The notes beneath the pieces were generated by a model that saw only the letters and a list, made by a program, of their open reading frames with translations, was not told the DNA's origin and did not search any database. From Planctomycetota bacterium (GTDB taxonomy: Bacteria > Planctomycetota > Planctomycetia > Pirellulales > Thermoguttaceae): DNA of 64,000 nt. The stretch spans positions 1 through 64,000 of the forward strand of contig JAUWNG010000002.1 of the NCBI GenBank assembly GCA_030612765.1, given 5' to 3'. Below, piece by piece: positions 63,347 to 64,000 of this stretch. Both the position numbers and the translations under genes were made by a program. Position 1 is the first letter of the stretch. The number at the start of each line of letters is the position of its first letter.

Positions 63347-63372
63347 GTATTCATGTCTGAAATATGTCGCCG

Positions 63373-63924
63373 CTACGCGGCGGCCGGCTCTTCAACGTCG
63401 CCGGCGTCCTCTTCCTCGCCTATTTGTTCGATTTGGCTTGCCAAGGCGCCGCCGACTGAGTCCAACTGACCGGCCAACGTCGCGCCCGGAGAAAGTATCT
63501 GCCCCGAAATGATACTCAATTGCTCTTCGCGGCTGGGCCATTTGCTGATCTGTTCGACGCGGGCGGCGTCGAGGCACTCGCCGTCCATCATCCCGCCACG
63601 CGCTTGGAAGGGGGAATACTCCTTGTCCTTGGCCAGCTTGGCGACTTCCTTGGCCAGGCTGACGATGTCCTCGGCGCCCCAGCAGATCGCCGCGGTGTTT
63701 TCCAAGCCGGCAAACAGGGGAGCCAGCGGAGTGCCTTCGGTGGCTCGTGCCGCCAGGCTGTTCTTCACCACCATCACATGGATGTTTTTGTCGCGCAACG
63801 ACGCCCTCAACCGCGAGTTGGCGTTGGCGTCCAACCCGATCATGTTCACCAACAAAGCGTCTTGGACGTTTCCCAGCCGCCCGCGGAGGTGTTCCGAAAC
63901 CAGATTTTTTACGTACTTGCTCAT
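63373..63924 (-). CDS. rplJ: 50S ribosomal protein L10
   Basis: MSKYVKNLVSEHLRGRLGNVQDALLVNMIGLDANANSRLRASLRDKNIHVMVVKNSLAARAT; position upstream of rplL. Confidence 0.95.
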   Translation of the reverse strand: MSKYVKNLVSEHLRGRLGNVQDALLVNMIGLDANANSRLRASLRDKNIHVMVVKNSLAARATEGTPLAPLFAGLENTAAICWGAEDIVSLAKEVAKLAKDKEYSPFQARGGMMDGECLDAARVEQISKWPSREEQLSIISGQILSPGATLAGQLDSVGGALASQIEQIGEEEDAGDVEEPAAA

Positions 63925-64000
63925 GGTAGTCAGTTGTCAGTAGTCAGTTGTCAGCGGCGTGGACACCCGGAGCTAAACGGGAATGATTTATATTTGCATT

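Overview
The window is high-GC bacterial chromosome. It looks like a Planctomycetes (Pirellulales-like) genome, judging from DUF1559 prepilin-like, BBP7, LEPxxLLS-type and PEP-CTERM proteins. Most of it is ordinary single-copy genes: Gfo/Idh/MocA oxidoreductase, pgsA, rimO, cysK, rhaT-like, a DegT aminotransferase, a PGK-like gene, YggS, an AsmA-like protein, dnaA, ispG, and the rpoC-rpoB-rplL-rplJ cluster on the minus strand. Two things stand out. (1) The window has a dense set of short palindromic, MITE-like elements in several families. Three copies of one family are exactly 128 bp. Adding a 4-bp TA-centred duplication gives 132 bp (44 codons), and one copy sits in-frame inside a predicted redoxin/lipoprotein gene. 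A 141-bp element with an 8-bp duplication interrupts an IS110 transposase fragment, and removing it on paper restores the reading frame. All three junctions of the rplJ-rplL-rpoB-rpoC cluster carry such elements. (2) The 25-37 kb region is an accessory, defence-like island: a TIR-domain protein, a nucleotidyltransferase antitoxin-like gene, Vsr, an unknown gene, a controller-like XRE regulator with two perfect 19-bp palindromic operators, an HNH nuclease, a DUF262/DUF1524 (GmrSD-like) protein, and a truncated m5C methyltransferase. Other observations are a HicB antitoxin with a 14-codon HicA stump, a tandem pair of exosortase-like membrane proteins lacking the catalytic Cys, and a secreted protein with 25 cysteines. 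I saw no rRNA, tRNA or CRISPR array. All family calls come from reading motifs by eye; no database search was run.
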